Source of the DNA: Anaerolineales bacterium
GTDB lineage: Bacteria; Chloroflexota; Anaerolineae; 4572-78; J111
DNA: 64,000 nucleotides
Reading direction: 5' to 3'
Assembly: GCA_015075185.1 (NCBI GenBank)
Contig: JABTUW010000003.1
Span: 1,116,001-1,180,000, forward strand
This document shows, one piece after another, positions 25,852 through 34,213 of this stretch (the stretch's first letter is position 1; the number at the start of each line of letters is the position of its first letter). The notes under the pieces were generated by a model. That model saw only the letters and a program-made list of their open reading frames with translations. It did no database searches and was not told the DNA's origin. Both the position numbers and the translations under genes were made by a program.

Positions 25852-26436
25852 TTACACCCGGAAATAAACCATCTGCCCCACGCCCATACGGGCCAGGGCT
25901 TCTTCGGCGTGGTGGCGGACAACATAGCTCTCATCGTCCAAAGCTCGAAACAGCGCCGGAATGGCCTGCTTGCTTTCCACCGAAACCAGCGCTTTGGCGG
26001 CCCGCACCCGCACCCAGGGACGCTCGTCTTGCAGCGCTCTAACGAGAACTTCCGCCGCCGGTTGGCCAATTTTAGCCAGGGCGTCGGCGGCGTGGTTGCC
26101 GCTTTCGGTGGAGTCGGTGGCCAGCAGCGTGACTAAGGCTTCAACAGCGGCTTCAGCCTTCAATTCTCCCAGGGCCAGCGCCGCTCCACTGCGAACCATT
26201 TCCTCTGGATCGGACAGCCCTGGCAGGAGCAGTTCGACGGCCTCGGGCGAGCCGTTGGCCCACAGGCCGCGCACCGCCCAAAAGCGAGCGTCGGCCTCGG
26301 CCACGGACAGCAGTTCGGCCAGGGCAGCCAGCCCGGCTGCGCCCTGTTGGCCCAGGGCTACCGCCGCCGCTTCACAAGCAGCATCGTCGGCGGAGCTGAA
26401 CTGTTCAATTAAAGCAGCCTTCGCGGTAGCGTTCAA
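25852..26436 (-). CDS. HEAT-repeat (PBS-lyase-like) protein
   Basis: A 194-residue protein composed of about six HEAT-like helical pairs of ~31 residues; clear repeats are ARFWAVRGLWANGSPEAVE, VRSGAALALGELKAEAAVE, ESGNHAADALAKIGQPAAE, VRVRAAKALVSVESKQAIP and VRHHAEEALARMG. No catalytic residues are expected; such proteins act as scaffolds or in phycobilin-lyase-like complexes. The partner is unknown. It is 45 bp downstream of the DUF123 gene on the same strand. Confidence 0.85.
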   Translation of the reverse strand: MNATAKAALIEQFSSADDAACEAAAVALGQQGAAGLAALAELLSVAEADARFWAVRGLWANGSPEAVELLLPGLSDPEEMVRSGAALALGELKAEAAVEALVTLLATDSTESGNHAADALAKIGQPAAEVLVRALQDERPWVRVRAAKALVSVESKQAIPALFRALDDESYVVRHHAEEALARMGVGQMVYFRV

Positions 26437-26481
26437 AATTCATCTCCGTAGAATGGCGAATATTGATTATTCGCTATTTGT

Positions 26482-26946
26482 TCATTCGCCAATCGCCGCT
26501 TCATTTGTATAGGCCCGCAGCACTTTAGTCTCGGGAAAACGCGCCCGGACGCCAACTGTAAAATCTTCCAGAGAGGGACGCACGTCAAAGTAGAAAAGAT
26601 GGGTTTCCCGGTCGGAGTCAGATGCGCCAAAACCCTCCACCAAAATGGTCGCGCCGGGGATAGCCAGCATCAAATCGGCCCACTCTCGTTCATGCGAGAC
26701 CGTACCCGGCGACAGCCAGATTTCCTGCAATTCCGCCGCCTGCCGCAGGTAATCAATATGCCAGTGCGGGTGCTCGACCGGCTGCAAGTGGTGCTTGAGC
26801 CGTCCGACCAGCCCCCCGGAACCAAAGGCGCTGCCGACGTAGCTATACCAGCCCGCCGGAAAGTCAACTGTTCCCAGTTTGCCGACGGTCAGGGTGGCAT
26901 TGGTAGGCAGGTGTAATAATAAAACGTAATTTCCTGTTTCAGACAT
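26482..26946 (-). CDS. DUF123/GIY-YIG-like nuclease-fold protein
   Basis: A 154-residue member of DUF123, a GIY-YIG-related fold often fused to endonuclease III. The markers GNYVLLLHLP at the start, AGWYSYVGSAFGSGGLVGRLKHH (shortened GIY-YIG core with Tyr, Gly and Arg) and the HWHIDYL motif are all present. The family is thought to act on DNA or RNA, but no activity is firmly established. It is probably co-transcribed with the HEAT-repeat gene. Confidence 0.8.
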   Translation of the reverse strand: MSETGNYVLLLHLPTNATLTVGKLGTVDFPAGWYSYVGSAFGSGGLVGRLKHHLQPVEHPHWHIDYLRQAAELQEIWLSPGTVSHEREWADLMLAIPGATILVEGFGASDSDRETHLFYFDVRPSLEDFTVGVRARFPETKVLRAYTNEAAIGE

Positions 26947-27011
26947 CGTTAAGAAGTCCTTATGAGTTTGTGAGACCGGCCAAAGTTTGGCATAATGCGC
27001 TCATAAACTAA

Positions 27012-27140
27012 TTACTTCAGTTCGGAATTTTTATTTTCTCGACAGGACCTACGGCAAGATTTACAGGATAAAAAAGTTCAAAAATCTTGTTAATCCTGTA
27101 AATCCTGTCCATTTTAGGCAAAACATCGAACTCAGGTTAA
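27012..27140 (+). mobile_element. MITE-like element, copy A
   Basis: A ~129-bp non-coding element. Its ends are imperfect inverted repeats, TTACTTCAGTTCGG on the left and CGAACTCAGGTTAA on the right. The interior is itself palindromic (CAAGATTTACAGGAT... and ...AATCCTGTAAATCCTGTC). A near-identical copy in the opposite orientation lies at 53197-53324. No transposase is encoded, so movement would need one supplied in trans. Confidence 0.8.
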
Positions 27141-27188
27141 TTATGACATTTTACGCCTGATGCATCAAATTCTTGAGCCGATCTTAAA

Positions 27189-28073
27189 ATGCAGCCACCT
27201 TTTGGGTCCAGCTTTAAACTAATTTTAGCCCCGGCTCGCTCCTGGCTGAGCCTGGGACCGGGCTGGGCCATGCTAGCCGGAATACTATCCACCGGCCTCA
27301 TTCCGTTAAACTTGGTCGGCCTCATGCAGCTCCTCAGCCTGTGGCTGCTGGTTGATCCTATTCTGGGCGCGTTGTGGGAGTTGGTTGGGGTGCAGGGCTT
27401 GTGGCGCACCATGGTTCCGAGCCTCCTGCCTCCCCCGCCCCGCCACGGTTTCTACCTGCCTTATGCTCAGCCCGGGTCAATTGCCGGGCGGCTGGTGGTG
27501 CGGATACGCCGTTATGGACGCTGGTGGCAGGAGCATTTTTGGCCTGAACAGGGCAGTCACTTTGCCGCCGTTTTCCTGGGCGCGGGCCTGGCGCTGCTGC
27601 TGAGTCTCACCTTTGGCTCGACTCTCTTTTGGCTCACTTTGCTGGCGCTCGGTCTCATCGCCTTAGCCGGCCAAACTCAAACAGATTTGGCCGCCGCCGA
27701 GGGCGGGCGTCTGCAGTCTATGGTGCAGTTGCTGCTGCCGTGGGTGATGGGGGCCAGCTTGGGGTCAAGCCTGACCCCTTTGAGTCTGGCCCTGGCCGTT
27801 TGTTACTGGGTCACGTACCTGGGCGGCTTGCGGATGCTGGGCGGCCATCACCGGGCAGAGTTACTTTTCACTTTAGGCCAGATCGCCGCCATCATCCTGC
27901 TGCTGGCGCTGCGCTTGCTGCCTGGAGCAGCCGTTTTGACCGCACTGTTCGTGACCCAACAAATTATAAAAACCAAATTCAACCGGCCCGCCGAGCTTCT
28001 CCCCAAATTGCAGCCTTATTTGGTGCTGAGTTTACTGGTCGCTGGTTGGTCGCTAGGGAGTTTACTAAAGTAA
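27189..28073 (+). CDS. Hypothetical multi-pass membrane protein
   Basis: A 294-residue membrane protein, not recognised. Hydrophobic segments occur near residues 15-35, 35-55, 115-150, 165-185 and 215-290, giving about eight TM helices. Between the second and third there is a hydrophilic loop with HGFYLPYAQPGSIAGRLV. Charged residues are sparse. The composition matches the chromosome. A word-type palindrome separates it from the following methyltransferase gene, with which it may form an operon. Confidence 0.65.
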   Translation: MQPPFGSSFKLILAPARSWLSLGPGWAMLAGILSTGLIPLNLVGLMQLLSLWLLVDPILGALWELVGVQGLWRTMVPSLLPPPPRHGFYLPYAQPGSIAGRLVVRIRRYGRWWQEHFWPEQGSHFAAVFLGAGLALLLSLTFGSTLFWLTLLALGLIALAGQTQTDLAAAEGGRLQSMVQLLLPWVMGASLGSSLTPLSLALAVCYWVTYLGGLRMLGGHHRAELLFTLGQIAAIILLLALRLLPGAAVLTALFVTQQIIKTKFNRPAELLPKLQPYLVLSLLVAGWSLGSLLK

Positions 28074-28130
28074 CAGGGTAGCAAAGTAGCAGAGATGCGA
28101 AAGCTGTGGCTACCCTGCTGCCTTGCTACT
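28074..28130. repeat. Palindrome of GTAGCAA-type words
   Basis: CAGGGTAGCAAAGTAGCAG (28074-28092) is mirrored by CTACCCTGCTGCCTTGCTACT (to 28130). It uses the same words as the 2755-2822 element and lies between a membrane-protein gene and a methyltransferase gene. Confidence 0.65.
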
Positions 28131-28134
28131 GGTT

Positions 28135-28845
28135 ATGCTTTTCTGGATTATTGTTACCATCATTATTCTGCTTGCCATCGGCCTGATTGTGTACTGGCAG
28201 CTCATCCTGGCCGAAGGCGCTTACCTTGGCGCGCCGCTGGTGGCCCTGCTTTACGATTGGACCGCCGAACGCTACAACAAGATCAAGGAGTTTGAGTGGG
28301 AAGCCGAGGATTTCTGGGTGGGTGAGCCGTTGGCCGAGCGGCTTCGCCATGAGCCTGGAGCCATGGTGCTCGATGTCGCTACCGGCACGGGCCGCATCCC
28401 CCTGACCCTGCTGCGACAGCCGTCCTTCCGTGGCCGGGTCATCGGCCTGGACCGGGCCTCCAAGATGCTGGCGGTCGCTCGCTGCGACGTAATTAACTGC
28501 GATCAGCAGGTCAGCCTGATCCAGGCAGACGCCATGGCGCTGCCCTTTGCCAGTGACAGTTTTCCGGTGGTGACCTGTATGGAGGCGTTGGAATTTCTGC
28601 CCAACCCCACCGCCGGCCTGGCCGAACTCATCCGGGTTTTGCAGCCGGCCAGCGAGGCCCATCCCCAGCGCGGCTGGTTACTAACGACCCAGCGCATTGG
28701 CTGGGAAGCGCGGCTCATGCCGGGCAAGACGTGGCAAACGGAGCAGCTCTTTGAAATTCTGAGCCGCTTTCCTTTGCAGTACGTCGAAATTCAAATCTGG
28801 CAGGATATTTACAACCTGGTCTGGGCGCAGAAAGTTAGACCTTAA
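28135..28845 (+). CDS. Membrane-anchored SAM-dependent methyltransferase
   Basis: A 236-residue protein with an N-terminal membrane helix (LFWIIVTIIILLAIGLIVYW) followed by a class I methyltransferase fold. Motif I is VLDVATGTGRIPL (about residues 79-91), motif II is GRVIGLDRASKMLA, and post-I/motif IV is DSFPVVTCMEALEFLPNP. It resembles the UbiE/Mce group acting on quinones, lipids or small molecules; the anchor points to a membrane substrate. The ATG at 28135 is chosen over TTG at 28123, although neither has a strong RBS and the start lies against a palindrome. Confidence 0.8.
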   Translation: MLFWIIVTIIILLAIGLIVYWQLILAEGAYLGAPLVALLYDWTAERYNKIKEFEWEAEDFWVGEPLAERLRHEPGAMVLDVATGTGRIPLTLLRQPSFRGRVIGLDRASKMLAVARCDVINCDQQVSLIQADAMALPFASDSFPVVTCMEALEFLPNPTAGLAELIRVLQPASEAHPQRGWLLTTQRIGWEARLMPGKTWQTEQLFEILSRFPLQYVEIQIWQDIYNLVWAQKVRP

Positions 28846-28847
28846 AA

Positions 28848-29234
28848 TCAAGTTGCGGCGGCGATAACCAGAAAAATCAAAATCAGGGCAATCGCAAAGC
28901 CAATCACGGTAAATTTGAACATGGCGGCATCCTCGCTGGCCTTTCTGGCGCGCGCTGCCCCAAATTCAACTCCGCCCACCGCTAAGAAAGCGACACTCAC
29001 ATGCTCGCCGGTAAAGCGCATGTTGGCCCAACCTTGGAACAAAACGTAGAGGATGACCCCCAGGACGACCTGAATGTAAACGGCAATCCGTGAGAACAAA
29101 AGCAAGCGGGAGTCCAGACTGCTCCATTTTTGCTTGCCGAGCCAACCAATAAGAGCCTTAATCAAGGTGACGACAATTAAAAGCAGGACAATCCAGCGCC
29201 AACCGGAATGAGCTTGCAGCAAAAAGTTTTCCAT
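28848..29234 (-). CDS. Small four-helix membrane protein
   Basis: A 128-residue membrane protein, MENFLLQAHSGWRWIVLLL..., with about four TM helices. The start at 29234 has CAGAGGAAAC as RBS; an upstream in-frame ATG would add 18 residues without one. The HSGWRWIVL opening and the GWLGKQKWSSLDSR loop are typical of small cytochrome-b-like or DUF-type membrane proteins found in many phyla, but no haem ligands can be assigned. It ends against the convergent methyltransferase gene. Confidence 0.65.
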   Translation of the reverse strand: MENFLLQAHSGWRWIVLLLIVVTLIKALIGWLGKQKWSSLDSRLLLFSRIAVYIQVVLGVILYVLFQGWANMRFTGEHVSVAFLAVGGVEFGAARARKASEDAAMFKFTVIGFAIALILIFLVIAAAT

Positions 29235-29309
29235 AGTTTCCTCTGTGGTTAAAGTGGAGTGAAGCGATTGTAACATGGGCCGGCGCAAGCGACAAGATTA
29301 GCCGTGAAA

Positions 29310-29499
29310 TCATTCGTCACCGGATGGGTTTATAGCGAATACTTCCCAGGCCCCATTGACCGGCAAAAGCGACCAAAGGTCGCTGGCGGGATAGCCCAAG
29401 TAGCGAATTTTGAGCAAAGCGGTCCAGTTGTCCTTGATAGCGGCCCTCCACATTCCAGGGTGTTTCACCATGCCGAACCAGATAAAGTGTAGCCATCAT
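29310..29499 (-). pseudogene. Collapsed histidine-phosphatase gene (possible GpgP)
   Basis: The first 28 codons are a perfect histidine-phosphatase start (TLYLVRHGETPWNVEGRYQG), overlapping the stop of the GpgS fusion as ATGATG. The expected ~140 central residues are absent. Reading on in another frame gives a stretch ending WSLLPVNGAWEVFAINPSGDE, which resembles the end of this family. So an internal deletion with a frameshift appears to have joined start and end. In other genomes a histidine phosphatase (GpgP) dephosphorylates the product of GpgS, so this would be its remnant. The match of the tail is weaker than that of the start. Confidence 0.6.
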
Positions 29500-31457
29500 A
29501 CGGCATTACTTTCTCTTGTTTTCTGTTCGTCGGGGCGAGACTCTCCCCCGGACCAGGCATTGATGCCGTGCTGGGCACGGTATTCGGCGACGGTAACGAT
29601 CGGGGGGCGGCGCCGGTCGGAGATAACGTGCTCTTCCAGGTAATAAGACCCGGGATCAGGGCGGATAATCTTCATCGTCCGGTTGATTTCGCTCAATAGC
29701 TGCACTTTCTGGCGGCTCTCCAGGTGTTCAATAAAAACTTGAATAATGGCAAAAGCCATCCGGCTCAACGCGCCGAGGGGCTGGTTATGATGAATCCGCT
29801 GGCGCAGGTCTACCTGGGCAATGCTGCTGATCCCGTACCGTTCAACCAGCGACAGGAGCAGCCCTGTTTCCACCCCATAGCCCACATAGAAAGGCACTTG
29901 TTCCAACGCTTTACGCCGGCCGGCATACTCGCCCGACAACGGCTGGACCACCCCGGAGAGTTCAGGGTAAAACAGGTTGAACAATGGCCGGGCCACCAGT
30001 TCAGTCACCCGACCCCCGCCACCCGCTTGTAGAGTTTCGCCCACCCGGAGCGGGCGCCGGTAGAAACCCTTGACATACTGAATGGTATCGCGCCGCAGTA
30101 AAGGCCCGAGCAGGCCGTAAACAAAGCGGGGGTGGATGTTGACAATGTCGGTGTCAATCCAGGCGATGAGATCGCCTTTGAGGACGTGCAAACTCTTCCA
30201 CAGGGCCTCGCCTTTGCCGCGAAAAGCGCCACATTCGGGCAGGATTTCATCATGCCGGTAGACTGTCACCCCCAGATCACCCGCAATTTCAACGGTGCGG
30301 TCGCTTGAGCCGGAATCGATCAACACAATTTCGTCCAGCAACGGAAACTCTTTTACCAGTGTTTCCTGCATCACCCGGATTACATTGCCAACCGTCGCCT
30401 CTTCGTTCAAAGCGGGTAAGCCCAGGCTGATGGTTAAATTTTGCTGCTCCTTGAGCGCGACCAGTCGGGCTACATTTTCAAACTCCTCACTGTTAAAGGT
30501 ATTTTCAGCAAACCACTTGTCAACCATGACCGAGGTGGCCGTCGTGGGTAAGGGATCAATCCAGTGCCAACTGGCCAGGTGACCGAGCGGCGGCGGCTGA
30601 TAGGTTTTGACAACCAACAGCGATCTCATCCCCTTTTGCCAGAGCTGGAGCGCAATGGGTCCCAGCGCCGGCTGCTTACTGGCCGGCGAAGTCTCGCTGG
30701 CCCCAATAATCACCAAATCGTGCTGCTCGGCCCGCCGTAAAATCTCCGCAGCCGCGTCGCCCTCAACCCGCACTTCTTGTTTGATCCAGGGGTCGCCCTG
30801 ACTCATCCGGGCTAATTCTTCGTAGACCTGCTGGCTGGCCGAAATCTGCTGCCCCCCCACCACGTGCAGCAAGGTAATGGCAGCCCCGGCCGCTTTAGCC
30901 AGGGCCAGGGCCACCTCCAGGGCCAGGGGCGCTTCTTTGCCGCCCCGGGTGGGCAAGAGGATACGGTCAGGCAGGCTCGGCCCATCGTGACTGGCGATAA
31001 CCACGTTGCATTTAAGCGTGTTGACCAATTCTTCAATCCCCAGCGGCAAATACGAGGTATCGGCCCCCTCCCGCCAGGGAACAATTAACAAATCTGCCCG
31101 CTCCTGGGCCACTACCTTGGCCAATGAAGGCCACATGGTATGCACCACCCGAATCCGGGGTTTAATCTGGACAGGCTGCCCCTCAAAATAGGCTCGAAGG
31201 CGGTCGAGCGTAGCTCGCCTGGCCTGCGCCTGCTGCGTACCTATACTCAAAGATTCCCCTTCGGGAATAAGCACTACCCCGACCAGAATAACCCGGCCGT
31301 GTTTGGAGCGAGCCAGGTTTAAACCCAGGCGCACCATCCACTCGTTCTGCTCATCATCAAAAATCGGCACCACGACTCCATAATTATAACTATTATGGCT
31401 TTTGGTCATTTCCACCTGGCTCAAGTCTGCTTGTTCAACATTGTCTGGCTGCATCAT
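29496..31457 (-). CDS. gpgS: Tandem USP domains fused to glucosyl-3-phosphoglycerate synthase
   Basis: A 653-residue fusion. Residues about 20-160 and 160-290 are two universal-stress-protein domains; the second has LVIIGASETSP and a GxxxxxLWxxGMRSLLVV end. Residues about 335-610 are a GT81-type glycosyltransferase like GpgS, which transfers glucose from a nucleotide sugar to 3-phosphoglycerate: LPALNEEATVGNVI, VLIDSGSSDRT, AFRGKGEALWKSL, the metal-binding DTD of AWIDTDIVNIHPRF, and VKGFYRRP. The product is phosphorylated glucosylglycerate, a compatible solute. Its start overlaps the upstream glycosyltransferase stop by four bases, and its stop overlaps the broken phosphatase gene. The USP part could make synthesis respond to ATP or stress; that is inference. 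Confidence 0.85.
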   Translation of the reverse strand: MMQPDNVEQADLSQVEMTKSHNSYNYGVVVPIFDDEQNEWMVRLGLNLARSKHGRVILVGVVLIPEGESLSIGTQQAQARRATLDRLRAYFEGQPVQIKPRIRVVHTMWPSLAKVVAQERADLLIVPWREGADTSYLPLGIEELVNTLKCNVVIASHDGPSLPDRILLPTRGGKEAPLALEVALALAKAAGAAITLLHVVGGQQISASQQVYEELARMSQGDPWIKQEVRVEGDAAAEILRRAEQHDLVIIGASETSPASKQPALGPIALQLWQKGMRSLLVVKTYQPPPLGHLASWHWIDPLPTTATSVMVDKWFAENTFNSEEFENVARLVALKEQQNLTISLGLPALNEEATVGNVIRVMQETLVKEFPLLDEIVLIDSGSSDRTVEIAGDLGVTVYRHDEILPECGAFRGKGEALWKSLHVLKGDLIAWIDTDIVNIHPRFVYGLLGPLLRRDTIQYVKGFYRRPLRVGETLQAGGGGRVTELVARPLFNLFYPELSGVVQPLSGEYAGRRKALEQVPFYVGYGVETGLLLSLVERYGISSIAQVDLRQRIHHNQPLGALSRMAFAIIQVFIEHLESRQKVQLLSEINRTMKIIRPDPGSYYLEEHVISDRRRPPIVTVAEYRAQHGINAWSGGESRPDEQKTRESNAV

Positions 31458-32716
31458 AGTCCTTCTTTCTGTTGTGAGATAACCGCTACCAATAGTGGGA
31501 TCACTTTCGTTTCGACGATGCGGCGCCAGGTGTAGTGGGCTAACACTCGCCGGCGTAGTTGAAACGCTCGATCTGCTTGTAACACGTCAAGAATGGTTTG
31601 GGCGACTTGCTCAGGGGGCAACTCGGCGGAGAAAAGCGCGGCCCAGGGGCCGGCGCTTTCACGGAAAGGAGGCAGGTCGGTAGCAAAGAGGGGCAGGCGA
31701 GCCAGGCCAGCTTCCAAAACGGGAATACCGAAACCCTCTTGCTGGCTGGGAAAAAATAGCGCATCGGCCAGTTGGTAAAATTCGGCTACTTCGGCGTCGG
31801 CCAGCAAGAGAGGCTGGCCTGGGTTCAGGCCAGCCTGGTAGGCAAAATGGACAGCGCTGTCCAGGTTCAGGTCATGGCGGAGGGCCAACAGTTGGGCCAG
31901 ATAAGCGGCATTGGTGGGATTGTGCGGTCCCGGCGGGCCGGTCACCACCAGGCGGGCATCCCAACCTGACTGCTCGCGGACCGCAGCCAGCCAGCGCAGG
32001 CCCAGCTCGATATTTTTGCGTCGGGTGATCCGGGCGGGCAGCAAAAAAATGCAGTCAGCAGCCAGCAAGTCCCATTGTTGAACCAGTTGATTGACCGTCG
32101 AACTGAAACGATAAAAATCGGCGGGTTCGATGCCGGGTGAAATAACGGCGATGGCCTCGACGGGCAGATGGTACAGGCGGGCCAGATCGGCCTGCTGTGC
32201 CTGGGAGACGGTAACATGGCGCACCCCCGGCCAGGGGCGGCGCAGCAGATCCCACGGCTCGCCCGGATGCAATTCCGGCTGGTACTGCGGGCGCAGCCAG
32301 GCAAAGTCGTGATGCCAGGCTGCCCAGGGCGGGCCTTCGCCCGTTTGGCTGAGCCGGTAAACGGCGGTGGTCAGGATGAGATTTTTGTGGAGAGTGAAAA
32401 GGTTGTGCCCAATGACCACGTCACAGGGGCCGAGGTGGGTTAGAAGGGCCATTTGGGTCTGGCTCACCAGCGACTCGAAATTGGCCGGCTGCTCTCCTGC
32501 GGCCAGGATCCGTCCGGCGGCTGCAATTGCCTTGCTGCGAGAACCAACCAAGGGTTCGGCCTGATAAAGCACGCCCGGCAGGAAAGAGTCGCCCTGCCCG
32601 GCCACGACCGTCACCTGGTGCCCCAGCCCGGCCAGGATGCGGGCGTGGTGGAAAATGGTTAGTTCAACACCGCCAACTACGGGGGGGGCAGCATAGTGAA
32701 CAATCCCAATGTGCAT
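31454..32716 (-). CDS. Glycosyltransferase, GT4 family
   Basis: GT-B fold retaining glycosyltransferase of 420 residues, cytoplasmic. The N-terminal Rossmann half opens MHIGIVHYAAPPVVGGVEL with the acceptor-side GGVE motif; the C-terminal half has ITRRKNIELGLRWL and the nucleotide-sugar site FFPSQQEGFGIPVLEAGLA (the E-x7-E pattern). Donor and acceptor are unknown. It sits in a four-gene minus-strand operon with another GT4 and the GpgS fusion, so it may extend glucosylglycerate or build a related sugar. It could also be a general cell-envelope transferase. Confidence 0.87.
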   Translation of the reverse strand: MHIGIVHYAAPPVVGGVELTIFHHARILAGLGHQVTVVAGQGDSFLPGVLYQAEPLVGSRSKAIAAAGRILAAGEQPANFESLVSQTQMALLTHLGPCDVVIGHNLFTLHKNLILTTAVYRLSQTGEGPPWAAWHHDFAWLRPQYQPELHPGEPWDLLRRPWPGVRHVTVSQAQQADLARLYHLPVEAIAVISPGIEPADFYRFSSTVNQLVQQWDLLAADCIFLLPARITRRKNIELGLRWLAAVREQSGWDARLVVTGPPGPHNPTNAAYLAQLLALRHDLNLDSAVHFAYQAGLNPGQPLLLADAEVAEFYQLADALFFPSQQEGFGIPVLEAGLARLPLFATDLPPFRESAGPWAALFSAELPPEQVAQTILDVLQADRAFQLRRRVLAHYTWRRIVETKVIPLLVAVISQQKEGL

Positions 32717-32725
32717 GATCCTCCC

Positions 32726-33973
32726 TCAAAAAGAAGCAATGATTTCACGTAGATTGCGCTCCAAAACTTCCAGTGAAAAGTATTCCTGGGCAATGGCATA
32801 ATTTTTTTCGGCCATCACTTGAACCCGGCCTGGCTCATTCAAAAGTTCCTTTGTTTTTACGATGGCATGATCGTCTACAAAGCCATCCAGCTCCACAAAC
32901 TCAAACCCTAAGGGACGGATATCGGCGTTGTAAACCGGATAACGATTGACCACGATCAGCCGTTTAAAGTAAATCGCTTCCAGTAAAGCATTCCCGAAGC
33001 CTTCGTAAATACTGGGGTAGGCAACCAGGTCGGCGTGGGGGTAGGCATCCCACAAAGAGTAAATTTTATGATGATTGCTCATGGACCGGTCTGGCGCGAT
33101 GAGGTGGTCAATCAAGCGCATATCAACTTTCATCATCCCGGCCTCACGTTTGAGCCAGAGCCAATATTCTAAGCCCTCGTCGCCGGCGCGATGCGTGATG
33201 AACAGGTGGCTCTGGGGTAACCCCAGGCGATACACCAGTTCTATAGACATCTCAATCCCTTTACGCGGGATGACCCGGGTTGGCTGCAAGATAAAAAGGT
33301 CTTTTTTAGTCAGCCCGAGTGCCTCACGTAAATCGCTGTTATAGCTGTCAATGCCGGGAGCGGGTGTGGCAAAATCATGAACATTAGGGATGACGCTGGA
33401 GTCGATGCCACGGCGAACTTTCAACCGCTGTTGGGCAATCGTATTGATGGCAACATGCTGGATGGTGGGCAGCTTGGCCGGAAAAGCGGTATCCAGCATG
33501 TCCAGCAGATGATTGCTCTGATACCGCTCCCGCTCCCAGAAAAAGTCGTGGTGATGAGCAATTGTATTAATCCCCAGTTCGGCAATCAGGCCGGTCAAAC
33601 AAATTCCAAGCGGGAGATTCATGGGGATGGTCAGCGCATTTTCGACCACGATCAGGTCGAGGTGATTAGAGCGGATGAAGCGCCGGAGGGGAGCTCGAAT
33701 TTCATCCGCCGCCTCATAAATTTCATCTATCAATTTATCTACATCCCGGCCGCGAGCATCTTCGCTAAAAGCCCGCTGGGTGAAGGCAATGACCGATTGG
33801 TGATCAAAGTGAAGTTGGGGAATATAGCAGCCGCCGGCCGCGTAACCGCCTAACTCGCCAGCGCAGTAAAAAAGCTCGTGACCCATCCGGTGCAGGACTG
33901 TGGCCCACTTCTCGACCTCCAATGAGACGCCGTCGGTCCCATTGAGGCGGGTAGAGATAAAACCAATACGCAT
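32726..33973 (-). CDS. Glycosyltransferase, GT4-like
   Basis: Second GT-B glycosyltransferase, 415 residues, starting at ATG 33973 with AGGAG as RBS; a GTG 21 bp upstream gives MAQRRKF but overlaps that RBS. The N-terminus MRIGFISTRLNGTDGVSLEV binds acceptor, and the C-terminal half has QPTRVIPRKGIEMSIEL and YPSIYEGFGNALLEAIYFKR for the donor nucleotide sugar. It differs from its neighbour in sequence, so it is not a recent duplicate. It is the first gene of the operon that runs into the GpgS fusion. Confidence 0.85.
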   Translation of the reverse strand: MRIGFISTRLNGTDGVSLEVEKWATVLHRMGHELFYCAGELGGYAAGGCYIPQLHFDHQSVIAFTQRAFSEDARGRDVDKLIDEIYEAADEIRAPLRRFIRSNHLDLIVVENALTIPMNLPLGICLTGLIAELGINTIAHHHDFFWERERYQSNHLLDMLDTAFPAKLPTIQHVAINTIAQQRLKVRRGIDSSVIPNVHDFATPAPGIDSYNSDLREALGLTKKDLFILQPTRVIPRKGIEMSIELVYRLGLPQSHLFITHRAGDEGLEYWLWLKREAGMMKVDMRLIDHLIAPDRSMSNHHKIYSLWDAYPHADLVAYPSIYEGFGNALLEAIYFKRLIVVNRYPVYNADIRPLGFEFVELDGFVDDHAIVKTKELLNEPGRVQVMAEKNYAIAQEYFSLEVLERNLREIIASF

Positions 33974-34164
33974 GAACTTTCTCCTTTGTGCCACCTCCCC
34001 TTGTTACTTTAGCAGTTATTAGCGGATACGTCAAAAAGCCAAAATTTGGACCTCCTTGGCACAGGGTGCGTCCCCGATTTTTGCCAACACAGAACAGCGA
34101 AGCGGGCACCTTACCCGACAGAAGCGCCTAAAATCTGGGGCAGACCCTCCGTGACGAAAGTTGG

Positions 34165-34193
34165 TTGTCAATAACGATGGTAACTGCTATAAT
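34165..34193 (+). promoter_or_regulatory. Consensus promoter facing the ogt-like gene from its 3' side
   Basis: TTGTCA (34165-34170), a 17-bp spacer and a perfect TATAAT (34188-34193). It reads rightward, antisense into the minus-strand methyltransferase gene. The nearest plus-strand gene is at 34810. The gap 33974-34213 holds no gene I can support. Confidence 0.5.
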
Positions 34194-34213
34194 GAGGCAG
34201 GTGACAGGGTGAG

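Noticed and set aside
29310..29499. A complete small 60-residue phosphatase
   Set aside because: The frame has only the first catalytic motif of a ~200-residue family and a tail out of frame, so it is treated as a pseudogene.
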